Of a DNA stretch of 9,277 bases, positions 1-5,548 are shown in pieces (the stretch's first letter is position 1; every line of letters starts with the position of its first letter). The notes beneath the pieces are model-generated. The model searched no databases, had not been told where the DNA came from, and was given only the letters and a program-made list of their open reading frames with translations. Source of the stretch: an uncultured Clostridia bacterium (GTDB lineage: Bacteria > Bacillota > Clostridia > TANB77 > CAG-508). The DNA lies in contig CALXAQ010000084.1 of NCBI GenBank assembly GCA_944386335.1, positions 1 to 9,277 on the forward strand. The letters are read 5' to 3'. A program made the position numbers and the translations under genes.

Positions 1-389
1 CTTTAGATAGATTTTTAAAAGAGCATCATCAAAAAATAAATATTGCAGTGGAATTGGATTTGTCTGATGAAGATATTATAGATAGAATCGTAAAAAGAAG
101 AGTATGTTCTAATAAAGACTGTAGGGAAGTATATAATTTAGAATTTAAAAAACCAAAAATAGAAGGAATTTGTGATGTTTGTGGAAGTCCTTTAGAGCAA
201 AGACCGGATGATAGTATAGAAACTGTAAAACAAAGATTACAAGTACATTATGAAACAGCAGGAAAATTAGTAGAGTATTATAAAGCACAAGATTTATTAT
301 ACACAGTTAAATTGAATATTCATTCTGGAAAAACTTCAGAAGATGTAGCAAAAGAGGTAGAAAAGTATTTAGAAACAAATCCATCATAA
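1..389 (+). CDS. adk: Adenylate kinase, C-terminal part (5' end outside the window)
   Basis: Adenylate kinase catalyses ATP + AMP to 2 ADP in the cytoplasm. The reading frame is open from base 3, so the start lies upstream; the GTG at 48 is an internal valine codon. The visible part covers the end of the CORE, the LID domain and the C-terminal helix. The LID is the zinc-binding kind: cysteines follow IVKRRV, then EGICDVCG supplies a CX2C pair, and RPDDSIETVKQRL is the typical Arg-Asp-Asp stretch closing the LID. One oddity is that the first cysteine pair is spaced CX4C (CSNKDC) rather than the usual CX2C. The final helix ends in LETNPS. It is followed after 28 bp by map, the normal order at the end of the spc operon, so co-transcription is expected. 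Identity is secure from the LID sequence and the neighbours. Confidence 0.95.
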   Translation, partial: LDRFLKEHHQKINIAVELDLSDEDIIDRIVKRRVCSNKDCREVYNLEFKKPKIEGICDVCGSPLEQRPDDSIETVKQRLQVHYETAGKLVEYYKAQDLLYTVKLNIHSGKTSEDVAKEVEKYLETNPS

Positions 390-417
390 AAGGCAATAGA
401 AGGGAAGTAAAAAAGCA

Positions 418-1188
418 ATGGTAACCATTAAATCAAAACAAGAAATTGTAAAAATGAGAGAAGCGTGCAGAGTAGCCTATTTAGCACAAAAAGCAGTAGA
501 AGAGGCAATAAAGCCAGGAATTTCCACATGGGAGCTAGATAAAATTGCAGAAAGGGAAATGAGAAAAAATGGAGCAATTCCAGCAGAAAAAGGATATCCT
601 AGTGGAGAAAAGGGAATTCCACCATTTCCGGGAGCAATTTGTGCATCTGTAAATGATGAAGTGATTCATGGAATACCTTCCAAAAAAGTAATTTTAAAAG
701 AGGGAGATATTATTAGTGTAGATTTAGTTGCTTATAAAGATGGATTTCATGGAGATTGTGCTAGAACTTATACAGTAGGAAAAATTGATAAAGAAACGCA
801 AAGATTATTGGATGTAACAAAAGAAGCATTCTTTGTAGGAATTCAATATGCGAAAAAAGGGAATCGCCTAGGAGATATTTGTCATAGTATAGGCGAATAT
901 GTAGAAAAAAACGGATTTAGCGTAGTAAAAGAATTTCAAGGACATGGTATAGGAAGACAAATGCATGAAGATCCTGGTATTCCCAATTACGGAAAAGCAG
1001 GAAGAGGCATTACATTAGAACCAGGGATGACACTAGCAATAGAACCTATGGTAATATATGGTTCAGATGGAATTTTACAGTTGGATGATGGTTGGACAAT
1101 TATCACAGAGGATGGCAGCATGGCAGCACACTATGAAAATACAATTTTAATTACAGAAAATGAGCCAGAAATATTGACATTACCATAA
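418..1188 (+). CDS. map: Type I methionine aminopeptidase
   Basis: It removes the initiator methionine from nascent proteins with small second residues, using a divalent metal pair, in the cytoplasm at the ribosome. The 256-residue length fits the short type Ia bacterial form without an N-terminal extension. The five metal ligands are visible: Asp102 (ISVDLVAY), Asp113 (GFHGDCARTY), His176 (GHGIGRQMHEDP), Glu209 (AIEPMV) and Glu240 (HYENTILIT). His84 (EVIHGIP) and His183 match the substrate-contacting histidines. Each position is offset by five from the E. coli enzyme. The start is ATG, preceded by a modest GAAGGGAAG ribosome site at an unusually long distance. It lies 28 bp after adk. The last codons hold the TTGACA of a promoter for the downstream infA unit. 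Confidence 0.97.
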   Translation: MVTIKSKQEIVKMREACRVAYLAQKAVEEAIKPGISTWELDKIAEREMRKNGAIPAEKGYPSGEKGIPPFPGAICASVNDEVIHGIPSKKVILKEGDIISVDLVAYKDGFHGDCARTYTVGKIDKETQRLLDVTKEAFFVGIQYAKKGNRLGDICHSIGEYVEKNGFSVVKEFQGHGIGRQMHEDPGIPNYGKAGRGITLEPGMTLAIEPMVIYGSDGILQLDDGWTIITEDGSMAAHYENTILITENEPEILTLP

Positions 1189-1202
1189 AAATGTTATATA
1201 CT
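1174..1202 (+). promoter_or_regulatory. Sigma-A promoter for infA and downstream genes, overlapping the end of map
   Basis: TTGACA (1174-1179), 17-bp spacer, TATACT (1197-1202): a perfect -35 and a 5/6 -10 at ideal spacing. The -35 sits in the last codons of map. Transcription would start near 1209 and give a leader of about 73 nt before infA. This would let infA, rpmJ and the alpha operon be expressed apart from the upstream spc genes. Inferred from consensus match only. Confidence 0.75.
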
Positions 1203-1213
1203 AATTAAGCTAT

Positions 1214-1242
1214 TGTGTATTATGGGTAAAAAAGGATACACA
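1214..1242 (+). promoter_or_regulatory. Small inverted repeat in the infA leader
   Basis: TGTGTAT (1214-1220) and ATACACA (1236-1242) are perfect 7-bp complements around a 15-nt loop that contains GGGTAAAAAAGG. It falls just after the predicted start point of the infA promoter and no T-run follows, so it is not a terminator. It could be a leader hairpin; a chance match is also possible. Confidence 0.3.
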
Positions 1243-1281
1243 TTATGTCGTTTGAAATTGCAAAAATGTTGGAGGGGAAAC

Positions 1282-1500
1282 ATGGCAAAGGAAGATGTAA
1301 TTGAAATTGAAGGAACGGTAGTGGAGGCATTACCTAATACAAATTTTAAAGTAGAATTAGAGAATGGGCATCAAATATTAGCCCATATTTCAGGAAAATT
1401 AAGGATGAATTATATTAAAATATTGCCAGGAGATAAAGTAAAAGTAGAGCTTTCACCATATGACCTAACAAGAGGTAGAATTACATGGAGAGCTAAATAA
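1282..1500 (+). CDS. infA: Translation initiation factor IF-1
   Basis: IF-1 binds the 30S A site with IF-2 and IF-3 during initiation. The protein is 72 residues, the standard length, and is a single OB-fold (S1-like) domain with the family hallmarks MAKEDVIEIEG at the N-terminus, HISGKLRMNYIKILPGDKV in the middle and SPYDLTRGRITWR at the end. ATG at 1282 is chosen because it follows a strong GGAGGGG site (1271-1277) and gives the canonical MAKED start. The frame is open back to a TTG at 1213, but that extension has no homology to the family. It lies 93 bp after map and 57 bp before rpmJ. The KOW-domain (L14e-like) gene that often sits between map and infA in Clostridia is absent here. Confidence 0.97.
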   Translation: MAKEDVIEIEGTVVEALPNTNFKVELENGHQILAHISGKLRMNYIKILPGDKVKVELSPYDLTRGRITWRAK

Positions 1501-1557
1501 ACTTTGATTAACCCAAAATAATTATAGATATAACATCTAAACAGGAGGTGTATAAGG

Positions 1558-1671
1558 ATGAAAGTAAGAGCATCAGTAAAGAAAATATGTGACAAATGCA
1601 AAATCATTAAAAGAAAAGGTGTGATTAGGGTAATATGCGAAAACCCAAAACACAAACAAAGACAAGGGTAA
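1558..1671 (+). CDS. rpmJ: 50S ribosomal protein L36 (bL36), zinc-binding form
   Basis: This 37-residue protein of the large subunit reads MKVRASVKKICDKCKIIKRK at its start and ends in HKQRQG. The zinc ribbon ligands Cys11, Cys14, Cys27 and His32 are all present, so it is the C+ form; low-zinc alternative versions lack them. A strong AGGAGG site lies 11 bases upstream of the ATG. Position between infA and rpsM is the standard one. It is followed by 203 bp without a gene, much longer than the other gaps in this cluster, and that gap contains a candidate structured leader. Confidence 0.97.
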   Translation: MKVRASVKKICDKCKIIKRKGVIRVICENPKHKQRQG

Positions 1672-1690
1672 CTAAATAAAAAATTGATAT

Positions 1691-1826
1691 TAACACAAGT
1701 CTAGAAGCGGCTGTAAGTTTTAAAAAACTTATATAATAGATTTGTGTTTATATACATGTCTAAGAAAAGTCTAAAGATTGGCAATCCTTAGCCAATGCAT
1801 TTCACCTTTAGATGTTGGAATAGACA
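1691..1826 (+). ncRNA. Candidate two-domain structured leader upstream of rpsM
   Basis: Two consecutive foldable domains fill the rpmJ-rpsM gap. Domain A: AACACAAGTCTA (1692-1703) pairs with TAGATTTGTGTT (1737-1748), 12 bp with one G-U. It encloses an internal loop and a second helix, 1712-1721 with 1724-1733. Domain B: TGTCTA (1757-1762) pairs with TAGACA (1821-1826); inside are 1769-1776 with 1806-1813 (8 bp, one G-U) and ATTGGC (1777-1782) with GCCAAT (1791-1796) closing an 8-nt loop. There is no T-run, so control of translation is more likely than attenuation. The site matches that of the S4-regulated alpha-operon leader of E. coli, and rpsD lies in this operon, but binding by S4 is only an inference. 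I do not recognise a named Rfam motif. Confidence 0.5.
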
Positions 1827-1866
1827 AACAAAACAATAAAAAGATGAAGAAAATTTGATGGAGGTG
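1803..1866 (+). promoter_or_regulatory. rpsM ribosome binding site with a possible anti-Shine-Dalgarno
   Basis: The rpsM Shine-Dalgarno is GGAGGTG (1860-1866), eight bases before the ATG. CACCT at 1803-1807, in the loop and 3' strand of leader domain B, is complementary to AGGTG (1862-1866), and two further G-U pairs are possible (1808-1809 with 1860-1861). Pairing would hide the ribosome site and compete with, or form a pseudoknot on, domain B. Five Watson-Crick pairs can occur by chance in a leader of this length. Confidence 0.35.
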
Positions 1867-1874
1867 CTAAAAAC

Positions 1875-2240
1875 ATGGCTCGTATAGCAGGAGTGGATTT
1901 ACCTAGAGAAAAAAGAGTAGAAGTAGGTCTAACATACATTTATGGAATAGGATTAAGTAGTGCACAAAAAATTCTAAAAGAAGCAGGAGTTAATCCAGAC
2001 ACAAGAGTAAAAGACCTAACAGGAGATCAAGAGCAAGCAATCAGAAAAGCTATGGAAGGATACGTTGTAGAAGGAGACTTAAGAAGAGAAGTGGCTTTAA
2101 ACATTAAAAGATTAACAGAAATTGGTTGCTATAGAGGATTAAGACATAGAAGAGGTCTTCCAGTAAGAGGACAAAGAACAAAAACAAATGCTCGTACAAG
2201 AAAAGGTCCTAGAAAATTAGTAAGTAAAAGCAAAAAATAA
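1875..2240 (+). CDS. rpsM: 30S ribosomal protein S13 (uS13)
   Basis: S13 sits in the head of the small subunit, contacts the P-site tRNA and forms bridges to the large subunit. The 121-residue length is standard. The N-terminus MARIAGVDLPREKRVEVGLT and the helix-turn segment YIYGIGLSSAQKIL (21-34) are typical. The basic block RGLRHRRGLPVRGQRTKTNA at 87-106, continuing RTRKGP, is the strongest family signature, followed by a lysine-rich tail. ATG at 1875 follows GGAGGTG. It is the first gene of the alpha operon segment, with rpsK 29 bp downstream, so it is the natural place for feedback control through the leader described upstream. Confidence 0.98.
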   Translation: MARIAGVDLPREKRVEVGLTYIYGIGLSSAQKILKEAGVNPDTRVKDLTGDQEQAIRKAMEGYVVEGDLRREVALNIKRLTEIGCYRGLRHRRGLPVRGQRTKTNARTRKGPRKLVSKSKK

Positions 2241-2269
2241 AGTGTAAATTAAAGGAGGTAAGCTTTAAA

Positions 2270-2668
2270 ATGGCAAAAGCTGTAACAAAAAGAACAACAC
2301 CTAGAAGAAGAGATAGAAAAAACATCGAAAAGGGTATGGCACATATACATTCTAGTTTTAATAATACAATTGTAACCATCACAGATGTACAAGGAAATGC
2401 AATTTCTTGGGCAAGTGCTGGTGAACTTGGATTTAAAGGTTCAAGAAAAAGTACACCATTTGCAGCAGGAGAAGCTGCAGAAACAGCTGCTAAAGCAGCA
2501 ATGGAACATGGTCTAAAAACAGTAGAAGTATTTGTAAAAGGACCAGGTTCAGGAAGAGAAGCAGCAATTCGTTCTTTACAATCAGCAGGATTAGAGATTA
2601 GTAGCATTAAAGATGTTACACCAATCCCACACAATGGTTGTAGACCACCAAAAAGAAGAAGAGTATAG
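2270..2668 (+). CDS. rpsK: 30S ribosomal protein S11 (uS11)
   Basis: S11 lies on the platform of the 30S subunit near the 3' end of 16S rRNA and the E-site mRNA. The 132-residue protein carries the family blocks GMAHIHSSFNNTIVTITDVQGNAISWASAG (22-51), GFKGSRKSTPFAA (54-66), FVKGPGSGREAAIRSL (88-103) and the C-terminal HNGCRPPKRRRV (121-132). The Asn122-Gly123 pair corresponds to the site known to form isoaspartate in E. coli S11. The N-terminus has a basic, clostridial-type extension (TTPRRRDRKNIEKG). A full-strength AAAGGAGGT site lies 10 bases before the ATG. It is preceded by rpsM (29 bp) and followed by rpsD (50 bp). Confidence 0.98.
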   Translation: MAKAVTKRTTPRRRDRKNIEKGMAHIHSSFNNTIVTITDVQGNAISWASAGELGFKGSRKSTPFAAGEAAETAAKAAMEHGLKTVEVFVKGPGSGREAAIRSLQSAGLEISSIKDVTPIPHNGCRPPKRRRV

Positions 2669-2672
2669 AAAA

Positions 2673-2691
2673 ATCCTTAAATGAGAAGGAT
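2673..2691 (+). promoter_or_regulatory. Small hairpin before the rpsD ribosome binding site
   Basis: ATCCTT (2673-2678) and AAGGAT (2686-2691) form a 6-bp hairpin with a 7-nt loop in the rpsK-rpsD gap. The same TCCTT can instead pair with AAGGA of the rpsD Shine-Dalgarno (2701-2705), so the hairpin could keep the site open. Short and hand-paired; function is speculative. Confidence 0.3.
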
Positions 2692-2718
2692 AAAAATTTG
2701 AAGGAGGGAAATTAAAAA

Positions 2719-3345
2719 ATGGCAAGATACAAAGATGAACAATGCCGTATTTGCCGTAGAGAAGGACAAAAGTTATTCTTAAAAGGTTCCAGATGTTATA
2801 CAGATAAATGCAGTATTTCAAGAAGAAATTATGCACCAGGACAAAATGGACAGAAAAAGAAGAAACTTTCTGAATATGGTACACAGTTAAGAGAAAAACA
2901 AAAAACAAAATCATACTATGGAGTTGGAGAAAGACAATTTAGAAGATATTTTGAAATGGCTTCTACTGGTAAAGGAATTACTGGTGAAAGATTATTACAA
3001 ATCCTAGAAAGTAGATTAGATAATGTAGTATACAGATTAGGATATGGAAGTTCCAGAGCACAAGCAAGAATGTTAATTACACATGGTGCTTTCGAAGTAA
3101 ATGGCCATAAAGTAGATATTCCTTCTTACTTGGTAAAAGCAGGAGATGTTATTAAAGTAAGAGAGATAAGAAAAGATAATGGCACAATTAAATTAAATGT
3201 AGAAGAAAATGCAGGAAGACCAGTTCCAACTTGGCTAGAAAAAGATGCTGAATCTTTAAGTGGAAAAGTAGTAAGACTTGCATCTAGAGAAGATATTGAT
3301 CTTCCAATAGAAGAACATTTAATAGTAGAGCTTTACTCTAAATAA
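2719..3345 (+). CDS. rpsD: 30S ribosomal protein S4 (uS4), zinc-binding form
   Basis: S4 is a primary 16S rRNA binder that nucleates assembly of the 30S body; in E. coli and B. subtilis it also represses its own operon or gene. The protein is 208 residues. The N-terminal zinc cluster is complete (Cys9, Cys12, Cys26, Cys31), so this is the C+ type. The S4 RNA-binding domain spans about 98-160, with RLDNVVYRLGYGSSRAQAR followed by HGAFEVNGHKVDIPSYLVKAGD. The C-terminus LIVELYSK is typical. The start ATG follows AAGGAGGG. In B. subtilis rpsD is a separate gene; here it is in the alpha operon, which makes S4 a candidate regulator of the leader upstream of rpsM. The gene ends in a double stop TAATAA. 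Confidence 0.98.
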   Translation: MARYKDEQCRICRREGQKLFLKGSRCYTDKCSISRRNYAPGQNGQKKKKLSEYGTQLREKQKTKSYYGVGERQFRRYFEMASTGKGITGERLLQILESRLDNVVYRLGYGSSRAQARMLITHGAFEVNGHKVDIPSYLVKAGDVIKVREIRKDNGTIKLNVEENAGRPVPTWLEKDAESLSGKVVRLASREDIDLPIEEHLIVELYSK

Positions 3346-3369
3346 TAAGATAGAAATATTTTTAAAAAA

Positions 3370-3455
3370 TGTATATTATGTTTTGAGAAGTATAGTAATA
3401 GGGGAAAAGAAAAAAAGAAAATGGGCATGAAACTAACCTTAAATATACAACTTCT
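3370..3455 (+). promoter_or_regulatory. Possible pseudoknot-type leader before rpoA
   Basis: The 128-bp rpsD-rpoA gap holds two crossing complements: TGTATATT (3370-3377) with AATATACA (3442-3449), 8 bp, and AGAAGT (3386-3391) with ACTTCT (3450-3455), 6 bp. The two 3' strands abut, as in an H-type pseudoknot, and end eight bases before the rpoA AGGAGGT. The intervening loop is purine-rich. The region is AT-rich, so chance pairing is a real alternative. Confidence 0.3.
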
Positions 3456-3473
3456 AAAAAATAGGAGGTAAAA

Positions 3474-4421
3474 ATGATAGAATTTGAAAGGCCAAATATT
3501 AAATGCTTAGAGATGGATAACGAAAACAATTATGCAAAATTCGTTTGTGAACCATTAGAGCGTGGTTATGGAGTAACAATAGGAAATTCTTTAAGAAGAA
3601 TTTTACTTTCTTCTTTACCAGGAGCTGCTATCACAAGCGTAAAAATAGAAGGCGTAGTTCATGAATTTTCTACTATACCTAATGTAGTAGAAGATGTACC
3701 AGAGATAATTGTGAATTTAAAACAAGTTAGATTAAAATTACATGACAACGAAGAAAAAAGCATCAGAATAGACTATAAAGGAGAAGGAGAGGTAAAAGCA
3801 GGAGACATTATTACAGATAGTACTGTAGAAGTTTTAAATCCAGATTTACATATTGCAACTTTATCAGAAGGTGCAAATCTTCAAATAGAAATGACAGCTA
3901 ATATGGGAAGAGGATATAATTCTGCTGAAAAGAATAAAAAAGATAATCAACCATTAGGCGTTTTACCAATTGACTCTATCTATACACCAGTAAAGAAAGT
4001 AAACTATGCTGTAGAGAATACAAGAGTTGGACAAAACATCGATTATGATAAATTAACGATTGAATTATGGACAGATGGAAGTTTAGCTCCTTATGAAGCA
4101 TTAAGCTTAGCAGCAAAAGTAATGACTGGACATCTAGAATTATTTATCGATTTATCAGAAACTGCTAAAAATACGCAAGTAATGATAGAAAAAGAAGAAA
4201 ATAAGAAAGAAAAAGTATTAGAAATGTCTATTGAAGATTTAGAATTATCTGTAAGATCATTTAATTGTTTAAAAAGAGCTGGAATCTCAACAGTAGAAGA
4301 TATTACAAATAAGACAGAAGCTGAAATGATGAAAGTGAGAAATTTAGGAAAGAAATCTCTAGATGAAGTAACTTATAAATTACATTCTTTAGGATTAGAC
4401 TTTGCTAAAGAAGAAGAGTAA
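3474..4421 (+). CDS. rpoA: RNA polymerase alpha subunit
   Basis: Alpha dimerises to start assembly of RNA polymerase, and its C-terminal domain contacts UP elements and activators. The 315-residue length is normal. The N-terminal domain (about 1-230) carries EPLERGYGVTIGNSLRRILL (26-45), SLPGAAITSVKIEGVVHEFS and TDGSLAPYEALSLAAK. A charged linker (about 231-250) leads to the C-terminal helix-hairpin-helix domain (about 251-312) with SVRSFNCLKRAGI and RNLGKKSLDEV. Arg261, Asn264, Gly292, Lys294 and Ser295 match the DNA-contacting Arg265, Asn268, Gly296, Lys298 and Ser299 of E. coli alpha, so UP-element recognition should be retained. ATG at 3474 follows AGGAGGT with ideal spacing. rplQ follows after 24 bp. 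Confidence 0.98.
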   Translation: MIEFERPNIKCLEMDNENNYAKFVCEPLERGYGVTIGNSLRRILLSSLPGAAITSVKIEGVVHEFSTIPNVVEDVPEIIVNLKQVRLKLHDNEEKSIRIDYKGEGEVKAGDIITDSTVEVLNPDLHIATLSEGANLQIEMTANMGRGYNSAEKNKKDNQPLGVLPIDSIYTPVKKVNYAVENTRVGQNIDYDKLTIELWTDGSLAPYEALSLAAKVMTGHLELFIDLSETAKNTQVMIEKEENKKEKVLEMSIEDLELSVRSFNCLKRAGISTVEDITNKTEAEMMKVRNLGKKSLDEVTYKLHSLGLDFAKEEE

Positions 4422-4445
4422 AATTAGAAAAAGGAGGAAACAAAG

Positions 4446-4970
4446 TTGGCAACGAATAGAAAATTAGGTAGAACAACAGACATTCGTTTAGCTATGCTAA
4501 GAAGTCAATTAACAGATTTAATTTTGCATGAAAAAATAGAAACAACAGAAGCTAGAGCTAAAGAACTAAAAGCAATGGCAGATAGTATAATTGCTTTAGC
4601 GGTCAAAGAAAAAGATAACTTCGAAAAAGTAAAAGTAAAAGTTGTAAAAGCAAAATTAGATAGCAAGGGAAATAAAGAAACAGAACTTGTAAAAAGCAAA
4701 AATGGTAAAGAATATTTAAGAGTTGTAAAAGAAGAAACAACTGAAGAAAGACAAAAAGATATGCCATCTAGATTAAATGCAAGAAGAAAAATGATGAAAA
4801 TGCTTAATAAAGTAAAAGATGAAAAAGGAAATAACATCGATTTACCTGCTAAATTATTTAATGAAATAGCACCAAAATACGAGGGAAGAGTTGGTGGATA
4901 CACACGTATTATCAAAACAGGACCTCGTAGAGGAGATGCAGCAGAAGTAGTTATTTTACAATTAGTTTAA
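4446..4970 (+). CDS. rplQ: 50S ribosomal protein L17 (bL17) with a large internal insertion, TTG start
   Basis: L17 lies near the polypeptide exit tunnel of the 50S subunit. The N-terminal block RKLGRTTDIRLAMLRSQLTD (5-24), IETTEARAKEL (31-41) and the C-terminal block NEIAPKYEGRVGGYTRIIKT (139-158) followed by GPRRGDAAEVVI are clear L17 signatures. The length is 174 residues against roughly 115-130 in most bacteria. The excess is a Lys/Glu-rich insertion of about 53 residues at 54-106, between the IIALAVK segment and SRLNARRKMM, with a repeated-looking KVKVKVVKAKLDSKGNKETE stretch. The frame is continuous, so this is an insertion and not a frameshift. The start is TTG at 4446, set by GGAGGA seven bases upstream; no in-frame ATG fits. 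It is the last gene of the operon, followed directly by a terminator. Confidence 0.95.
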   Translation: MATNRKLGRTTDIRLAMLRSQLTDLILHEKIETTEARAKELKAMADSIIALAVKEKDNFEKVKVKVVKAKLDSKGNKETELVKSKNGKEYLRVVKEETTEERQKDMPSRLNARRKMMKMLNKVKDEKGNNIDLPAKLFNEIAPKYEGRVGGYTRIIKTGPRRGDAAEVVILQLV

Positions 4971-4975
4971 AAAAC

Positions 4976-5005
4976 AAAAACCTAATGTTATGTTAGGTTT
5001 TTTTT
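4976..5005 (+). terminator. Intrinsic terminator after rplQ
   Basis: AAAAACCTAA (4976-4985) pairs with TTAGGTTTTT (4993-5002) around the loop TGTTATG, and an eight-base T-run (4998-5005) forms its 3' side and tail. It begins five bases after the rplQ stop and should end the ribosomal operon transcript. Confidence 0.9.
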
Positions 5006-5057
5006 AGAGGAAAATTATATAAATCAAAGTAGAATAAATTTAGAACATGATAAAAAC

Positions 5058-5101
5058 AGGGTATCCTCTTTAGCGGATTTGTACTAGGATACCTTATTTT
5101 T
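5058..5101. terminator. Bidirectional terminator between rplQ and the XRE gene
   Basis: AGGGTATCC (5058-5066) pairs with GGATACCTT (5087-5095), 9 bp with one G-U, around a 20-nt loop. On the plus strand it is followed by ATTTTT; on the minus strand by a GTTTTTA tract, so it can stop transcripts from both sides. It overlaps the stop codon of the minus-strand XRE gene and probably serves mainly as its terminator. Between it and the rplQ terminator (5006-5057) nothing is visible except one copy of a 13-bp repeat. Confidence 0.7.
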
Positions 5102-5378
5102 AAGCATTCTTTAATTGTGCTTCTCTTTCTTCGAAAAATTTTTCAATGGGAATTTCTAATACATGACTAATTTTCCATAGTGTATAAATACTTATTCCTT
5201 GATGAATATGTGTACTTTCTAAATTTCCAATTAAGGAAGTGGAGACGTCTACTTTTTCAGCTAAATTTTCTTGTGTCATTTTTCCTTTTTCTAGGCAATA
5301 TAATCTGCGATAATATTTTACATTTTGACCGATAATATAAAATAATTCCATTTGTTTTGCTTCATCTAATTCGTCCAT
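5100..5378 (-). CDS. Small XRE/Cro-CI family helix-turn-helix regulator
   Basis: The 92-residue protein is nearly all DNA-binding domain: helices IGQNVKYYRRLYCLEKGK, MTQENLAEKVDV, STSLIGNLEST (probable recognition helix, about 46-56) and ISIYTLWKISHVLEIPIEKFF fit the five-helix HTH_3 fold (about residues 16-81). There is no sensor, peptidase or membrane domain. ATG at 5378 (minus) is preferred because AAGGAG lies six to seven bases before it; the frame is open further upstream, but that would start inside the palindromic operator-like region and lacks a ribosome site. It is convergent to rplQ and divergent from recN. Two ATGATA/TATCAT palindrome groups just upstream of its start suggest autoregulation. 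The regulated function is unknown; recN or only itself are candidates. Confidence 0.85.
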   Translation of the reverse strand: MDELDEAKQMELFYIIGQNVKYYRRLYCLEKGKMTQENLAEKVDVSTSLIGNLESTHIHQGISIYTLWKISHVLEIPIEKFFEEREAQLKNA

Positions 5379-5394
5379 ATTTTTCTCCTTTTTC

Positions 5395-5412
5395 ATTATC
5401 ATTGATGATAAT
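5395..5412. promoter_or_regulatory. Palindrome upstream of the XRE gene (operator candidate 1)
   Basis: ATTATCAT-TG-ATGATAAT is a perfect inverted repeat with 8-bp arms, 16 bp upstream of the XRE start codon on the minus strand. It sits between the gene's ribosome site and any possible promoter, a typical place for repressor binding. It contains the half-site TATCAT/ATGATA that recurs at 5451-5476. Confidence 0.55.
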
Positions 5413-5450
5413 ATTTTCTCATGAATGTAAGAAAATACAATATATTTAAA

Positions 5451-5476
5451 ATGATATAATATCATCAAAAATGATA
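5451..5476. promoter_or_regulatory. Second half-site cluster (operator candidate 2)
   Basis: ATGATAT-A-ATATCAT (5451-5465) is a perfect inverted repeat, and another ATGATA follows at 5471-5476, so TATCAT/ATGATA half-sites occur three times here and five times in 80 bp overall. The plus-strand TATAAT inside it lacks a -35 and is probably not a promoter. A clear minus-strand promoter for the XRE gene was not found by eye, although it should lie in this region. Confidence 0.5.
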
Positions 5477-5548
5477 AAAACAGTACTTTTAAAACTTATA
5501 TGTAAATATTTACAAAAAAATAATTTAAACAAATTTTTTATAAAAGTA

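Noticed and set aside
1213..1281. N-terminal extension of infA from a TTG at 1213
   Set aside because: It adds 23 residues with no IF-1 homology, while ATG 1282 has a strong ribosome site and the canonical MAKED start.
1410..1655. Minus-strand open frame antisense to infA and rpmJ
   Set aside because: Phe/Leu/Ile-rich translation typical of an AT-rich antisense shadow; covers two certain genes. The same holds for minus frames at 2209-2634, 2591-2914, 4505-4915, 6029-6304 and 6408-6605.
1732..1737. Perfect TATAAT between rpmJ and rpsM as a promoter -10
   Set aside because: No acceptable -35 at 15-19 bp and no extended TG; it is accounted for by the 3' side of leader domain A.
3354..3370. A/T-only palindrome after rpsD as a terminator
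   Set aside because: It is only A/T pairs with almost no loop and no trailing T-run; transcription is expected to continue into rpoA.
5379..5468. Longer XRE protein starting up to 30 codons upstream
   Set aside because: The extension is hydrophobic/random, runs through the palindromes, and lacks a ribosome site; the ATG at 5378 has AAGGAG in place.
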